A program made the translations under genes and the position numbers. DNA of 64,000 bases from Alphaproteobacteria bacterium (GTDB lineage Bacteria; Pseudomonadota; Alphaproteobacteria; Micavibrionales; Micavibrionaceae), in the NCBI GenBank assembly GCA_030432025.1, contig JAUIIA010000004.1, positions 1 to 64,000 of the forward strand, in the 5' to 3' direction. This document shows positions 46,501 through 54,469 of this stretch, piece by piece. Under the pieces are notes generated by a model. That model was not told where the DNA came from and did not search any database. It worked only from the letters and a program-made list of their open reading frames with translations. Every line of letters begins with the position of its first letter. Positions within the stretch are counted from its first letter, which is position 1.

Positions 46501-46784
46501 CCGTTGACTGGGTTCAAGGCCATCGCGGACCAAATATCGGCATAGACGAATGGATGGAATATGCAGAGCAAGAGCGCGCTTTAAAAGGTGTTGGCGATAG
46601 AAGCTTATGGCGTAACCAAACGTACGAATATATCGAAAAATCACATTCCGATTATTGGACACCTGATCAAATTGCAGAATCGCAACGCTTGCAACAATAT
46701 GCTGGTCTTTCGACGCCGCCTCCATATGGCGAGGATACAAGACTGGCAAACGCAGACGCGGCTTTGACAGCCGCGCCTAGTTAA
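43599..46784 (+). CDS. Putative dual peptidoglycan hydrolase (M23-like plus transglycosylase-like)
   Basis: A 1061-residue protein, not a known named family. An M23-like endopeptidase module (about 250-440) keeps the zinc and catalytic residues: His286 and Asp290 in REHDGIDLY, His368 in NGHLNAYG and the HxH of HLHWE (411-415). A lytic-transglycosylase-like module (about 870-1000) has the catalytic-type Glu887 in QLFQES, GAQGIAQFLPET and VAYNGG. A two-part region is duplicated: IRNLQTAL...GDMGP (37-66) with IREVQHVL...GLMGP (551-579), and RIQQNLN...LMGAEVAK (121-158) with RLQQNLN...FLGENVAK (626-663). These resemble peptidoglycan-binding repeats. No Sec signal peptide or membrane segment is visible, so the export route is unknown. 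It interrupts the hpf-ptsN pair on the opposite strand. Confidence 0.75.
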   Translation: MAGPTTEEEAKEYLTEFLAAHGTKSAAEIATLGEEEIRNLQTALALTDLYVNAGRRAEEFIDGDMGPTPSESLTWTGLVRAKTLLGVEGAPSHQDIIDDTLQLIEQVEATFGRDRGQLATRIQQNLNVLDAADLSDGGEDFNMGVQEVDRLMGAEVAKGLAGFYRKHGLTPTEGGRDLLERYLLEGREEFNTYLATTTAEPLSAEPPGASDIRRSDLGGPSGFHASGGENPAMDAYDGVNMGRSSSPLNVTTIQFDGGWTYGQGQYADKPFFDTTRINNSGTRREHDGIDLYQVNGQANAEISMVGGPGIMVHRGMHNGYGRTVITMTDQQDLPEGVQINVTPNNGYKDNPTISGEVRSVSVFTLNGHLNAYGEDIGQMNTGEVLPDGTPIGLNGVSYGPNGRTFSSSPAHLHWETHIRLDMADGSTVVVPVNPQILLGEDLSGPAADLTDPAILENILSTSHTTMMGSEITKHSLAQLRQWDADLDAERANPTRVIDLQRRRQRDGDGALPNTFAQVAQQDLTAISADPTQAKQYIDAFKALSSPSRQEIREVQHVLTAMGLYATHPHKYYADGLMGPVTRLGMRMAEELLNTENPEDSSFTASVIEDVRSLINKSTLTPAETMRLQQNLNYLDRIDDLDGGNDVDLNPDGVDGFLGENVAKASLEAARKYGIDLNPNSNIGRVLRRDGITYDDVASDAPIVEASGDLKTILSSNVMMTTVIEDLQDTLRAAGHNPGGTDGNAGTNTINGTDGRSGLIGALKDDPSLLTDMSEAALAMIWRKASPQNRTWLRQTWDETFPEGNARADWIEDLTAPGNIVASGSQTLLRPDLFAHLDAERTLPDGRTVPVRYFVEKIYDEVEEYNRNLGEGEIPLDANLIVNQLFQESTDFVNGRWVPFYPSAESDAGAQGIAQFLPETGRQWGLATEADRMNPDKAIPAAIAMIGDRTQRYGDQRLAMVAYNGGDGAVDWVQGHRGPNIGIDEWMEYAEQERALKGVGDRSLWRNQTYEYIEKSHSDYWTPDQIAESQRLQQYAGLSTPPPYGEDTRLANADAALTAAPS

Positions 46785-46808
46785 GCTTTTAAACTGATTT
46801 TTATAAGG

Positions 46809-47408
46809 CTATTTGCCGTGGCCTTCAGGGTCGACCCAACCGATATTTCCATCATCTCTGCGATAGATCATGTTGATGCCGCCGTGGCTGGCATTGCGGA
46901 AAAGCATGGCATTCTCACCTGAGAGATCGAGGCGCATCACAGCGTCGGATACGCTCATCTTGGTGATTTCCTGTGTCATTTCGGCGACGATCAGTGGTTC
47001 ATCACCGGTTTCTTCCTCAGGCGTGTCATCTTGCTCTGGAGCAGCGGCCAGAACATAGTCACGAGCCGTGATGATTTCTTCGTCCGGTGTGTGTTCCATG
47101 CGGTCGTGATGATCGCGCAGTTTCTTTTTGTATCGGCGCATCTGCTTGCCGACTTTTGTCGCTGCGGCTTCAAATGAGGCGTATGGGTCATGATCTGTAG
47201 CATCGGCTACGACCATTACGTTTTTACCGAGCTGGATTAGAATATGTGCGCGGGTTTCCGCTTTTCCGTGTCCTTCTTTTGAGAATGTGACCGTGGCAAA
47301 GGCCGCATGATTGAAATATTTTTCGTTGAGATCTGCTAATTTGTCCTCAACATGGGTGCGCAAGGCATCACCGACATCGATTTGTTTTCCATGAACGTTC
47401 AGTTCCAT
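46809..47408 (-). CDS. hpf: Ribosome hibernation promoting factor, long form
   Basis: A 199-residue long HPF. The N-terminal YfiA-like domain (MELNVHGKQIDVGDALRTHVEDKL, HAAFATVTFSKEG) binds the 30S and the C-terminal domain (MSVSDAVMRLDLSGENAMLFRNASHGGINMIYRRDDGNIGWVDPE) mediates 100S dimer formation. It lies downstream of rpoN with its own extended -10 promoter. Confidence 0.94.
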   Translation of the reverse strand: MELNVHGKQIDVGDALRTHVEDKLADLNEKYFNHAAFATVTFSKEGHGKAETRAHILIQLGKNVMVVADATDHDPYASFEAAATKVGKQMRRYKKKLRDHHDRMEHTPDEEIITARDYVLAAAPEQDDTPEEETGDEPLIVAEMTQEITKMSVSDAVMRLDLSGENAMLFRNASHGGINMIYRRDDGNIGWVDPEGHGK

Positions 47409-47452
47409 TACGAGGTCCTTCCAAGTTTCTTCGATTTTGGCTTATACCTACG

Positions 47453-47481
47453 ATTATAGCACGGTTCCGATCCCTCTAAAA
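47453..47481 (-). promoter_or_regulatory. Extended -10 promoter for hpf
   Basis: Minus-strand TGC-TATAAT (consensus -10 at 47453-47458 with the TGn extension), with a weak -35 TTTTAG 17 nt upstream, lies about 45 bp before the hpf ATG in the 132-bp rpoN-hpf gap. Confidence 0.5.
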
Positions 47482-47540
47482 TTGAATTTTTATGACTATT
47501 TTGAGGAATTTTAGTGTGCCTTATGAAAATGCGCAGGGTT

Positions 47541-48983
47541 TTATAAATTCTTTTTTTGTTTCCGCCTTTGTACAGAGGAGCCGATATGCATCGCTTCGCG
47601 GTACTTTGCGACTGTACGTCTGGCGATATCTATTCCCTCTGCCTTTAAAATCTCGACGATTTTATCATCGCTGAGGATTTTTTTCGGGTCTTCTTCATCG
47701 GTCAGGGTTTTGATGCGTGCCTTAATGCTTTCCGCGCTGTGGGCGGTGCCGTCTTCGCTGACCAAAGCGGTTGAGAAGAAATATTTAAGCTCGAAAATAC
47801 CGCGCGGGGTACCAATGTATTTATTGGTGGTCACACGGGAGACTGTACTTTCATGCATATCGATTTCTTCGGAGATATCGATCAGCTTGAGCGGCTTGAG
47901 AAATTCGATCCCGTAATTGAAAAACGCGTCCTGTTGCTCGACGATTTCCGCGGCGACTTTGAGGATCGTTTGTGCGCGTTGGTCCATTGCACGTACAAGC
48001 CAACTGGCGTTTTGTAACTGGGTGGAGAGATATTCCTTATCTTTCTTCTGGGTCGCGGTTTTTGCGACCTCCGTGTAGTACTCGTTATTCACCAATACAC
48101 GTGGCAATGTGTCCGTGTTTAATTCAACGCGCCAGCCGCCACCCAGATTTTTAGGCAGGCGTTTCATGACGACATCGGGGATGGCGGTTTGTACGACCAG
48201 ATGATCGAATTCCGAAGCGGGCTTGGGGTTAAGCGCGCGAATTTCCCCGATCATGTCCTTAAGGTATGTCTCATTTACGCCACATTTTTCAGCGAGGCCT
48301 TTAAAGTCGTGATCGCCCAGCATATTCAGGTTTTCAATGAGTGTACGCATCGGGCCGTCCAGCTGTCCTCGTTCTTCGAGCTGCAAAGCCATACATTCGG
48401 CCAGATCATGGGCGAATACCCCTGTCGGGTCGAAACCTTTCATTTTTTCCAGCAGGCGTTCTATGCGTTCTTCCGATGCGCCGATTTGCTCAGCCAGTTC
48501 TTGCGGGTCTTCGCGCAAGTATCCGCTCTCATCGATGCGGTCGATCAGCATCGCGCCGACCATGCGGTCGCGGTTGTCGTTGAAACGTACATGTAGTTGA
48601 TCGATTAAATGTTCGCGTAAAGATTTTTCCGAGGACATGCGATTTTCAAATGAGCTTTCGGCATCCTCAAATTTTGAATTTCCGCCCGCGCCGACTTCGG
48701 CCATTTTCGAGCCTGCATCAAAGTCGGTGCTATCTTCGGCCTGTGCGTATGCCTCGTCCACGTCGTCATTGCCCGTTTCACGCTCCGGCGTTTCATCGCT
48801 ACCCGAATCCTCGGGCGTGCTTTCATCTTTTTCCAGTAACGGGTTTTTCTCCAGCTCTTCTTCGACCAGTTCGGTCAGCTCAAGATTATTCATTTGCAGC
48901 ATGTTGATGGCTTGCTGCAATTGGGGGGTCATTACAAGCTGTTGGGATTGCCTGAGATCCAGACTCTGGGTGGGCTTGTTCAT
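47541..48983 (-). CDS. rpoN: RNA polymerase sigma-54 factor
   Basis: A 480-residue sigma factor for enhancer-dependent promoters. The N-terminal activator-interacting region is LRQSQQLVMTPQLQQAINML, an acidic linker follows (about 55-100), and the C-terminus has the helix-turn-helix IDMHESTVSRVTTNKY and the RpoN box ARRTVAKYRE. It lies between lptB and hpf in the standard order. Confidence 0.96.
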   Translation of the reverse strand: MNKPTQSLDLRQSQQLVMTPQLQQAINMLQMNNLELTELVEEELEKNPLLEKDESTPEDSGSDETPERETGNDDVDEAYAQAEDSTDFDAGSKMAEVGAGGNSKFEDAESSFENRMSSEKSLREHLIDQLHVRFNDNRDRMVGAMLIDRIDESGYLREDPQELAEQIGASEERIERLLEKMKGFDPTGVFAHDLAECMALQLEERGQLDGPMRTLIENLNMLGDHDFKGLAEKCGVNETYLKDMIGEIRALNPKPASEFDHLVVQTAIPDVVMKRLPKNLGGGWRVELNTDTLPRVLVNNEYYTEVAKTATQKKDKEYLSTQLQNASWLVRAMDQRAQTILKVAAEIVEQQDAFFNYGIEFLKPLKLIDISEEIDMHESTVSRVTTNKYIGTPRGIFELKYFFSTALVSEDGTAHSAESIKARIKTLTDEEDPKKILSDDKIVEILKAEGIDIARRTVAKYREAMHIGSSVQRRKQKKNL

Positions 48984-49055
48984 AGCTGTAAGTATATCAC
49001 GCTCGTAAATATCACAAAAGTTGATATACGCCCGTAGTGTAAATTGAGAAGGGGG

Positions 49056-49823
49056 TTAGAGCTTGAATTCTTCGCCCAGATAAACGCGGCGGACATTTTT
49101 GTCGTTGATGATGTCGTCGGCGGAGCCTTCCATCAAAACCTGTCCGTCATGGAGGATGTACGCACGGTCAACAATACCCAGACAGTCGCGGACATTATGG
49201 TCGGTGATCAATACGCCGATGCCGCGATCTTTCAAATGCGCAATCAGATTACGAATTTCACCGACAGCAATCGGGTCGATACCGGCCAACGGCTCATCGA
49301 GCAGGATAAAGTCGGGACGGGCCGCCAGTGCGCGGGCAATTTCGACGCGGCGGCGTTCACCACCGGACAGTGCAGGTGTGGGTGTACGTCTCAGATGTTC
49401 GACACCGAATTCGCTCAACAAATCCTCGAGCAACAAGTCACGTTCCTCGTCATTCAGATCCTGTGCTTCGATAACGGCGCGGATATTGTCCTCTACGTTC
49501 ATACCACGAAAAATCGAGGATTCTTGAGGCAGATAGCCAATACCCAGACGTGAGCGGCGGTACATCGGCAGGTGCGTGATATCCTGTCCATCAAGCTGGA
49601 TTACTCCGCCGTCGGCAGGGATCAGTCCTGTCGTGATATAGAAGCATGTGGTTTTACCCGCACCGTTGGGGCCGAGCAGGGCCACGGCTTCACCACGTTG
49701 AACAGTGAAGGATACATCCCGCAATACGGGACGTTTTTTGTAGCTTTTGGACAGGTGCTGAACACCCAAGCCCTTGGGTACTTCCTTCAAACGCGGTTTA
49801 TTGGAGCCGAGTGATATATTCAT
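49056..49823 (-). CDS. lptB: LPS export ABC transporter ATPase LptB
   Basis: ATPase that powers LPS extraction by LptFG. The 255-residue protein has Walker A LLGPNGAGKTT, Q-loop LPQESSIFRG, signature LSGGERRRVEIARAL and Walker B FILLDEPLAGIDP. It precedes rpoN and follows lptA. Confidence 0.96.
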   Translation of the reverse strand: MNISLGSNKPRLKEVPKGLGVQHLSKSYKKRPVLRDVSFTVQRGEAVALLGPNGAGKTTCFYITTGLIPADGGVIQLDGQDITHLPMYRRSRLGIGYLPQESSIFRGMNVEDNIRAVIEAQDLNDEERDLLLEDLLSEFGVEHLRRTPTPALSGGERRRVEIARALAARPDFILLDEPLAGIDPIAVGEIRNLIAHLKDRGIGVLITDHNVRDCLGIVDRAYILHDGQVLMEGSADDIINDKNVRRVYLGEEFKL

Positions 49824-49914
49824 TTAATGGCGGCTCCCAGCCGTTCTGTTGCTGATGCGGTGAAACATTCCATAATCTTAAAACTACCCGAATTTCGGAA
49901 AAGTACCAGAAAAA

Positions 49915-50745
49915 TTATTCTGAATCAGGATATAAAACGGCGCGAACACGGCCATCGCCGGCGCCTGTTGCCTGATTTTGCCCGTATAATGTGCTGACAT
50001 TTGTCGTCAGATTGACGATGGCTTTTTCCCCTTCAAGGATGTTCGGGCCGCGCTTGATTTTCACGCCGCCTGTCAATTCGGCCTTATTGCTCTCGCTTCT
50101 GAAAATGCCGTATGCGCCCGTAATCACTTCGGTTGGTGTTGTGATAATGACGTTGCCGATGGCTTCCAGAGAGTGCAGCACTTGTTCGCCTTGTTCATTT
50201 TCTTTCAATACGGCGGAGATTTTGTCTGCCTGAAGGGTGTCTACGCCACCTGTCGGTTTCGGGCGGACGACACGCGCCTTGCCCAATGCATTGACGCGGC
50301 CGTCATCGACCCAGTATTCGAATTTTTCTTCGGCCGTGACGGTTTGGTCGGGTGCGACCATCTTCAGGTTTTGCCCCGTCATCGTCGCCAGACCTTCGTC
50401 GAGGTTATAGACGGCATTGTCGCCTGTTACCGTGCTGTCACGGGATTTGAGGCGTACGTTTATGTCGGCGTTTACCTGAAAGATTTCAAATTTCTGGCCT
50501 GTCTTACCTTCACGGTAAAGCGCGGTCAGAGTCTCTCCCGCGACAGAGGCATCGCCTTGTTTGGCCAGTGCGTTAGTGCGGGCAACGAGTTGTTGCTGGG
50601 CGCGTAACCATTCGAGACTGCCGTCTGCTGTAATTTCCAAAGGTTCCTTGGAGGAGGAGCTGAGACCATTTACAGCAGCGTACGCGTACGGCCCGCAAAT
50701 CAATGCAGCCAGAACCGTCAGGAGTGGGTAGCGCAGCTTCGTCAT
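49915..50745 (-). CDS. lptA: LPS transport periplasmic protein LptA
   Basis: A 276-residue OstA-domain protein that forms the periplasmic bridge for LPS. A signal peptide (to about residue 24, AAVN) is followed by beta-jellyroll repeats: ITADGSLEWLRAQQQLVA, NADINVRLKSRDSTVTGDNAVYN, MTGQNLKMVAPDQTVTAEEKFEY. It overlaps the lptC stop by ATGA. Confidence 0.88.
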   Translation of the reverse strand: MTKLRYPLLTVLAALICGPYAYAAVNGLSSSSKEPLEITADGSLEWLRAQQQLVARTNALAKQGDASVAGETLTALYREGKTGQKFEIFQVNADINVRLKSRDSTVTGDNAVYNLDEGLATMTGQNLKMVAPDQTVTAEEKFEYWVDDGRVNALGKARVVRPKPTGGVDTLQADKISAVLKENEQGEQVLHSLEAIGNVIITTPTEVITGAYGIFRSESNKAELTGGVKIKRGPNILEGEKAIVNLTTNVSTLYGQNQATGAGDGRVRAVLYPDSE

Positions 50746-51467
50746 GGTTTGAGCACCTCGGCAAGGTTGTTGTTTTCGGTATCGTATAGCACCAGTTTTG
50801 CAGGACCGTTGAAAATTAGATGTTCGGTCTCTCCACTTGCCTGCAAGCCACTGGCATCAAGCGTGCCCAAAGGGCCGTGACCTGTGACTTGGGTATCGCT
50901 TTGTACCGTGTTGGCTTTCAAATCGATGTCGAGCGCCTGCATTGAAAACTGATAGCCGGCATCATGGTATAGCTTTACGTTTTCATCAAGATGCAGTTTC
51001 TGGGTTTTTTGATTGAATTCACCTTTATCGGAACGTAAGGCCACCCATTGGCCGGAATTCAGCACAATGTCCGCCAAAGGTTTTTCCAGTGCGACATGTT
51101 CGCTTTTCAGGTTTTGCAAGGCGCTCTCGGCCGTAATCACATAGGGTTGGTTTTTATCATCAACACTGTCGAAGCGCGGGTTCACCAGCTGGTTTGTTCC
51201 GGCAACGGGCACTACATCCTGCTCCAGCTTCTCCGGCGTAATTGTGTCGCTGTCAAACATGTTGGATGTGAAGAGCACCGCCACAATGCACAGGGCAATC
51301 AAAGGCAGGATAATCTTCAGTGATTTGATCAGTTTGGTGTAGCGGTGTACGTCTGCCCCCGCACGGTTTTCGCCGCGTGAAAGGCCCGCGAGCTTCTCGC
51401 GTTCCGTCGAAGCCGAATCCGTAGGGATACCTGCGGCGTCGTTATGTTGTGAGGACAGATCGTTCAT
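50742..51467 (-). CDS. lptC: LPS export protein LptC
   Basis: A 241-residue bitopic inner-membrane protein with a cytoplasmic N-terminus, one membrane segment at about 50-68 (IILPLIALCIVAVLFTS) and a periplasmic OstA-like domain with VITAESALQNLKSEHVALEKPLADI. It links LptBFG to LptA. Its end overlaps the lptA start. Confidence 0.88.
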   Translation of the reverse strand: MNDLSSQHNDAAGIPTDSASTEREKLAGLSRGENRAGADVHRYTKLIKSLKIILPLIALCIVAVLFTSNMFDSDTITPEKLEQDVVPVAGTNQLVNPRFDSVDDKNQPYVITAESALQNLKSEHVALEKPLADIVLNSGQWVALRSDKGEFNQKTQKLHLDENVKLYHDAGYQFSMQALDIDLKANTVQSDTQVTGHGPLGTLDASGLQASGETEHLIFNGPAKLVLYDTENNNLAEVLKP

Positions 51468-51518
51468 TCTTAGGGTTATAGCCCGATATGGGATTTAGGC
51501 AAATGATTAAAGCGGCTT

Positions 51519-52523
51519 TTACAGCAGGCCAGCCTGTATGCAATCCTGCAGACGGATCATACCGGCAAGCTTGTTCTTATCCATGACGATCAGGCTGCTG
51601 ATATATTTGCCGGGTGTTTGTGTCATGATTTTGACGGCTTCCACCGCGAGGGCACTTGCCTGAATAGTTTTCGGGTTCGTGCTCATCACATCCTTAACGG
51701 GCTTTTCCATCAGGTCAGGAGCCATATGACGTTTCAAGTCACCATCAGTGACCATGCCCAGTAAATCACCGTTTGCATTTATAACCAGAACGGCACCGAG
51801 GTTTTTCTCGCTCAATGTCAGGATAGCCTGATCCATTTTGGCGTCTTCTTTGACAAGCGGCAGGTCGTCTTGTGCAATCATGATGTCGGAAACACTCATC
51901 AAACGCTGGCCGAGCTTACCACCCGGGTGGAAGACTTTGTATTGTTCGGGTGTTAGTCCCATGCGGTGAAGCAGGGCCACAGCCAGAGCATCACCCAATG
52001 CGATCATCATGGTCGTTGATGTTGTCGGGGCCAGACCGTTGGGGCAGGCTTCGGGTGCTTTTGGTAAAAGCAGGGTAATGTCGGCATGCTGGCCGAGTGT
52101 GCTGTCGGCGTTGCTGGTCATCGCAATGAGCGTAATGTCATAGCGGCGCGTGTAGTGAATAAGGTCCGTTAGCTCGCTGTTCTCACCGGAATTGGACAGC
52201 ATCAGGACAATGTCATGTTCGGTGATCATCCCCATGTCGCCGTGGCTGGCTTCACCGGGGTGTACGAAATATGACGGGGTACCTGTTGAGGCGAGTGTGG
52301 CGGCGATTTTGCGCCCTACATGTCCGCTTTTGCCGATACCGGCAATGATGAAACGGCCGTGGCTCGCGTTGTTTTTCATTTCATGTACGCGGTCTACGGC
52401 TTGATCGAAGCTGCCGTCTAATGCGTCCATCAACGCCTGCAATCCGTCAATTTCGGTCTGCAGAACAGTACGGGCGTGGTCCTTAGCGGTATTTGTGTTG
52501 GCTGTTTTTGGTGCGGTGCTCAT
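51519..52523 (-). CDS. kdsD: Arabinose-5-phosphate isomerase (KpsF/GutQ family)
   Basis: Makes D-arabinose-5-phosphate for Kdo. The 334-residue protein has an N-terminal SIS domain (FIIAGIGKSGHVGRKIAATLASTGTPSYFVHPGEASHGDMG, LMLSNSGENSEL) and a C-terminal pair of CBS domains (MIAQDDLPLVKEDAKMDQAI and VMSTNPKTIQASALAVEA). Its place between rnd and lptC fits Kdo supply for LPS. Confidence 0.94.
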   Translation of the reverse strand: MSTAPKTANTNTAKDHARTVLQTEIDGLQALMDALDGSFDQAVDRVHEMKNNASHGRFIIAGIGKSGHVGRKIAATLASTGTPSYFVHPGEASHGDMGMITEHDIVLMLSNSGENSELTDLIHYTRRYDITLIAMTSNADSTLGQHADITLLLPKAPEACPNGLAPTTSTTMMIALGDALAVALLHRMGLTPEQYKVFHPGGKLGQRLMSVSDIMIAQDDLPLVKEDAKMDQAILTLSEKNLGAVLVINANGDLLGMVTDGDLKRHMAPDLMEKPVKDVMSTNPKTIQASALAVEAVKIMTQTPGKYISSLIVMDKNKLAGMIRLQDCIQAGLL

Positions 52524-52539
52524 GAAAGCCTCATTCTCG

Positions 52540-53154
52540 CTAGTTGTGCGCGAAAATATCCTCGAACGCCCATCCTTTTAAGTCAAGGTCGGCACGTACA
52601 GGCAAAAATTCGAAACATTGATAAGCCAGTTCCAGTCGGCCTTCGCGGCTTAGCATTTCGTCGAATTTTTCTTTCAGGGCGTGCAGGTGGTAAACGTCGC
52701 TGGCGGCATATTCGATTTGCGCATCGCTCAGGTCCGAAGCGCTCCAGTCAGAGGATTGTTGCTGCTTGTTAAGATCAACGCTCAACAATTCTCGGCAGCA
52801 TTGGGCCAGACCGTGGCGGTCCGTGTAGGTTCTGACGAGGCGGGAGGCTGTACGTGTGCAGTAAACAGGGCTGCAGTCGATTTCGAGGTATTTTTTGCAG
52901 ACCGCGATGTCAAAGCGCGCGAAATGGAAGATTTTGAGCTTTTTCTGGTCACCCAGCATCGCTTTCAGATTGGGGGCGTCATAAGTTTCGCGGTCAAGCT
53001 GGACGATATGTGCGTTTCCGTCACCAGAGGAAAGTTGAACAAGGCAGAGCTTGTCACGGTGCGGGTTCAAACCCTGTGTTTCGGTATCAACGGCGATTAC
53101 GTCGCCTAAATCCAGATCGGCGGGGATGTCGCCTTTATGCAGGGTAATGCTCAT
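52540..53154 (-). CDS. rnd: Ribonuclease D-like 3'-5' exonuclease
   Basis: A 204-residue DEDDy exonuclease with Asp and Glu in VIAVDTETQGLNP, Asp in FHFARFDIAVCKKYL and the Tyr-Asp pair in IEYAASDVYHLHALKEK. The HRDC domains of E. coli RNase D are absent, as is usual for short alphaproteobacterial forms. It likely acts in tRNA or other RNA 3' trimming. A tRNA-Leu gene lies 38 bp upstream. Confidence 0.92.
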   Translation of the reverse strand: MSITLHKGDIPADLDLGDVIAVDTETQGLNPHRDKLCLVQLSSGDGNAHIVQLDRETYDAPNLKAMLGDQKKLKIFHFARFDIAVCKKYLEIDCSPVYCTRTASRLVRTYTDRHGLAQCCRELLSVDLNKQQQSSDWSASDLSDAQIEYAASDVYHLHALKEKFDEMLSREGRLELAYQCFEFLPVRADLDLKGWAFEDIFAHN

Positions 53155-53192
53155 GGGTAAATTGAACTCTTACGTTAGTCCCCTTATTTTAA

Positions 53193-53279
53193 TGGTGCCC
53201 AGGAAAGGACTTGAACCTTCACTCCCTTACGAGAACTACGACCTGAACGTAGCGCGTCTACCAATTCCGCCACCTGGGC
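53193..53279 (-). tRNA. tRNA-Leu (CAG)
   Basis: A class II tRNA of 87 nt with encoded CCA. Acceptor arms are GCCCAGG and CCTGGGC followed by ACCA. The anticodon stem-loop is CTACG-TTCAGGT-CGTAG with anticodon CAG (complement of 53243-53245). A variable arm follows and the T-arm has GGTTCAAGTCC. It is read toward rnd. Confidence 0.95.
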
Positions 53280-53289
53280 TTTAACCACC

Positions 53290-53319
53290 ATTATATCGGG
53301 GTATTAAAGTGTATGACTA
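53290..53319 (-). promoter_or_regulatory. Candidate promoter for tRNA-Leu
   Basis: Minus-strand TAGTCA (53314-53319), an 18-nt spacer and consensus TATAAT (53290-53295) end 11 bp before the tRNA 5' end. Confidence 0.5.
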
Positions 53320-53488
53320 ACTAATATACTCCTGCCTGTATGTCAAACATACAAATGATTGCCTGTTTGAGATTTGTCAGGTGCAAAAACCTTCAAATTT
53401 TGGCTTTGCTTTTGATTCATTTTCGGTGATCATGAAAATATTAAGCATTATCATGCTATAAATAAGTTGTTAGTTGGGGATTTTAACC

Positions 53489-54331
53489 ATGAAGATTTTG
53501 CTGGTCGATCAGGATGCGCTTGTTACGCAATTGTTGCGCTCCAAGTTAGAACCAGTTGGACACCAGATCGTCGAGGAGCCTGTTAAAAACAATGCTGTCG
53601 ACAAATTGGCCAACGATGATTTCGATATCGTCATTCTTGATCCTGCCCCGTTGACTACTCCGCGTCCGCTGATTTTGAATATGCGCCGTTCTGTGGCGAA
53701 CTATCCTTATATTTTGATCGCATCGGAAACTATTTCACGCGAAGACGCGATTAAGGCCGGTGCGAACGACCTTCTGGCCAAACCTTTGGACCCTGATGCG
53801 GTTTTCAATGCTTTGGATAATGCAAAGCGTCTCATTAAGGTCGTTAAAAATTTGAGCGACGACTCCGAGGATTTCCCGAGTGCGGGTGGTGTTATTGCAA
53901 AATCCGCGTTTAACCAGCTGTTTTTATCCGCGATGGACCGTGCTAATCGTTATGGCGAGCAGACCTATGTGCTGACGATTGCTTTGAAGAACCATACTGA
54001 GATTCAGGGCACAGACGGTATTTACGCGGCCGAGTTCGCGGTTGCTAAGCTCTGCCAGTATCTCGTGTTGCTTCGTCGTCAGTCCGATATTATTGGCCAG
54101 ACGGGTAAGAATGAATACAGCTTGTTGCTTCAGCGCCCCGCGTATGAGACTGAGCCTGTGGATGCGGCCAACCGTTTTGCCCAGCAGCTATCCCAATATA
54201 AGGATATTGATGCTTCGGGGCGTACCCCGGTGGAAATTTCGGTCTCCTTGCTGGATGTGCCGTCCGGCGAGATGCGGATCGAGCATGTCTTCAAGCCTGG
54301 CGAAGTTGATGCCCCTGCCGTAGCGCAGTAG
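53489..54331 (+). CDS. Response regulator with degenerate GGDEF-like C-terminus
   Basis: A 280-residue protein. The N-terminal receiver has MKILLVDQD, Asp51 in IVILDPAP and Lys in DLLAKPLDPD. The C-terminal part (about 140-260) follows the GGDEF fold pattern, with YVLTIALKNHTEI in place of the metal-binding strand and GQTGKNEYSLLL where RxGGDEFxxLL is expected, so it should be catalytically dead. The ATG at 53489 is chosen for its GGGGA eight bases upstream and the classic receiver start; a longer frame adds five residues from TTG. It may bind a partner or nucleotide. Confidence 0.8.
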   Translation: MKILLVDQDALVTQLLRSKLEPVGHQIVEEPVKNNAVDKLANDDFDIVILDPAPLTTPRPLILNMRRSVANYPYILIASETISREDAIKAGANDLLAKPLDPDAVFNALDNAKRLIKVVKNLSDDSEDFPSAGGVIAKSAFNQLFLSAMDRANRYGEQTYVLTIALKNHTEIQGTDGIYAAEFAVAKLCQYLVLLRRQSDIIGQTGKNEYSLLLQRPAYETEPVDAANRFAQQLSQYKDIDASGRTPVEISVSLLDVPSGEMRIEHVFKPGEVDAPAVAQ

Positions 54332-54423
54332 TGATTAGGAAAAAATTCCTTGAAATCTGTTTAACTATGGAATAGGCTATTCCTTTCAACAGGAAAAGTG
54401 CGCCCATATACGGGTCCTACAAC

Positions 54424-54449
54424 AACCGACCGCTTGGTCGGTTTTTTTC
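54424..54449 (+). terminator. Intrinsic terminator or attenuator before the 54470 gene
   Basis: AACCGACC (54424-54431) and GGTCGGTT (54436-54443) form an 8-bp stem with loop GCTT and a T-run. It ends 10 nt before the AGGAG of the next gene. A second hairpin, GGAATA-GGC-TATTCC, lies upstream near 54369-54383. Confidence 0.75.
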
Positions 54450-54469
54450 ATTTTAAACAGGAGAAAACT

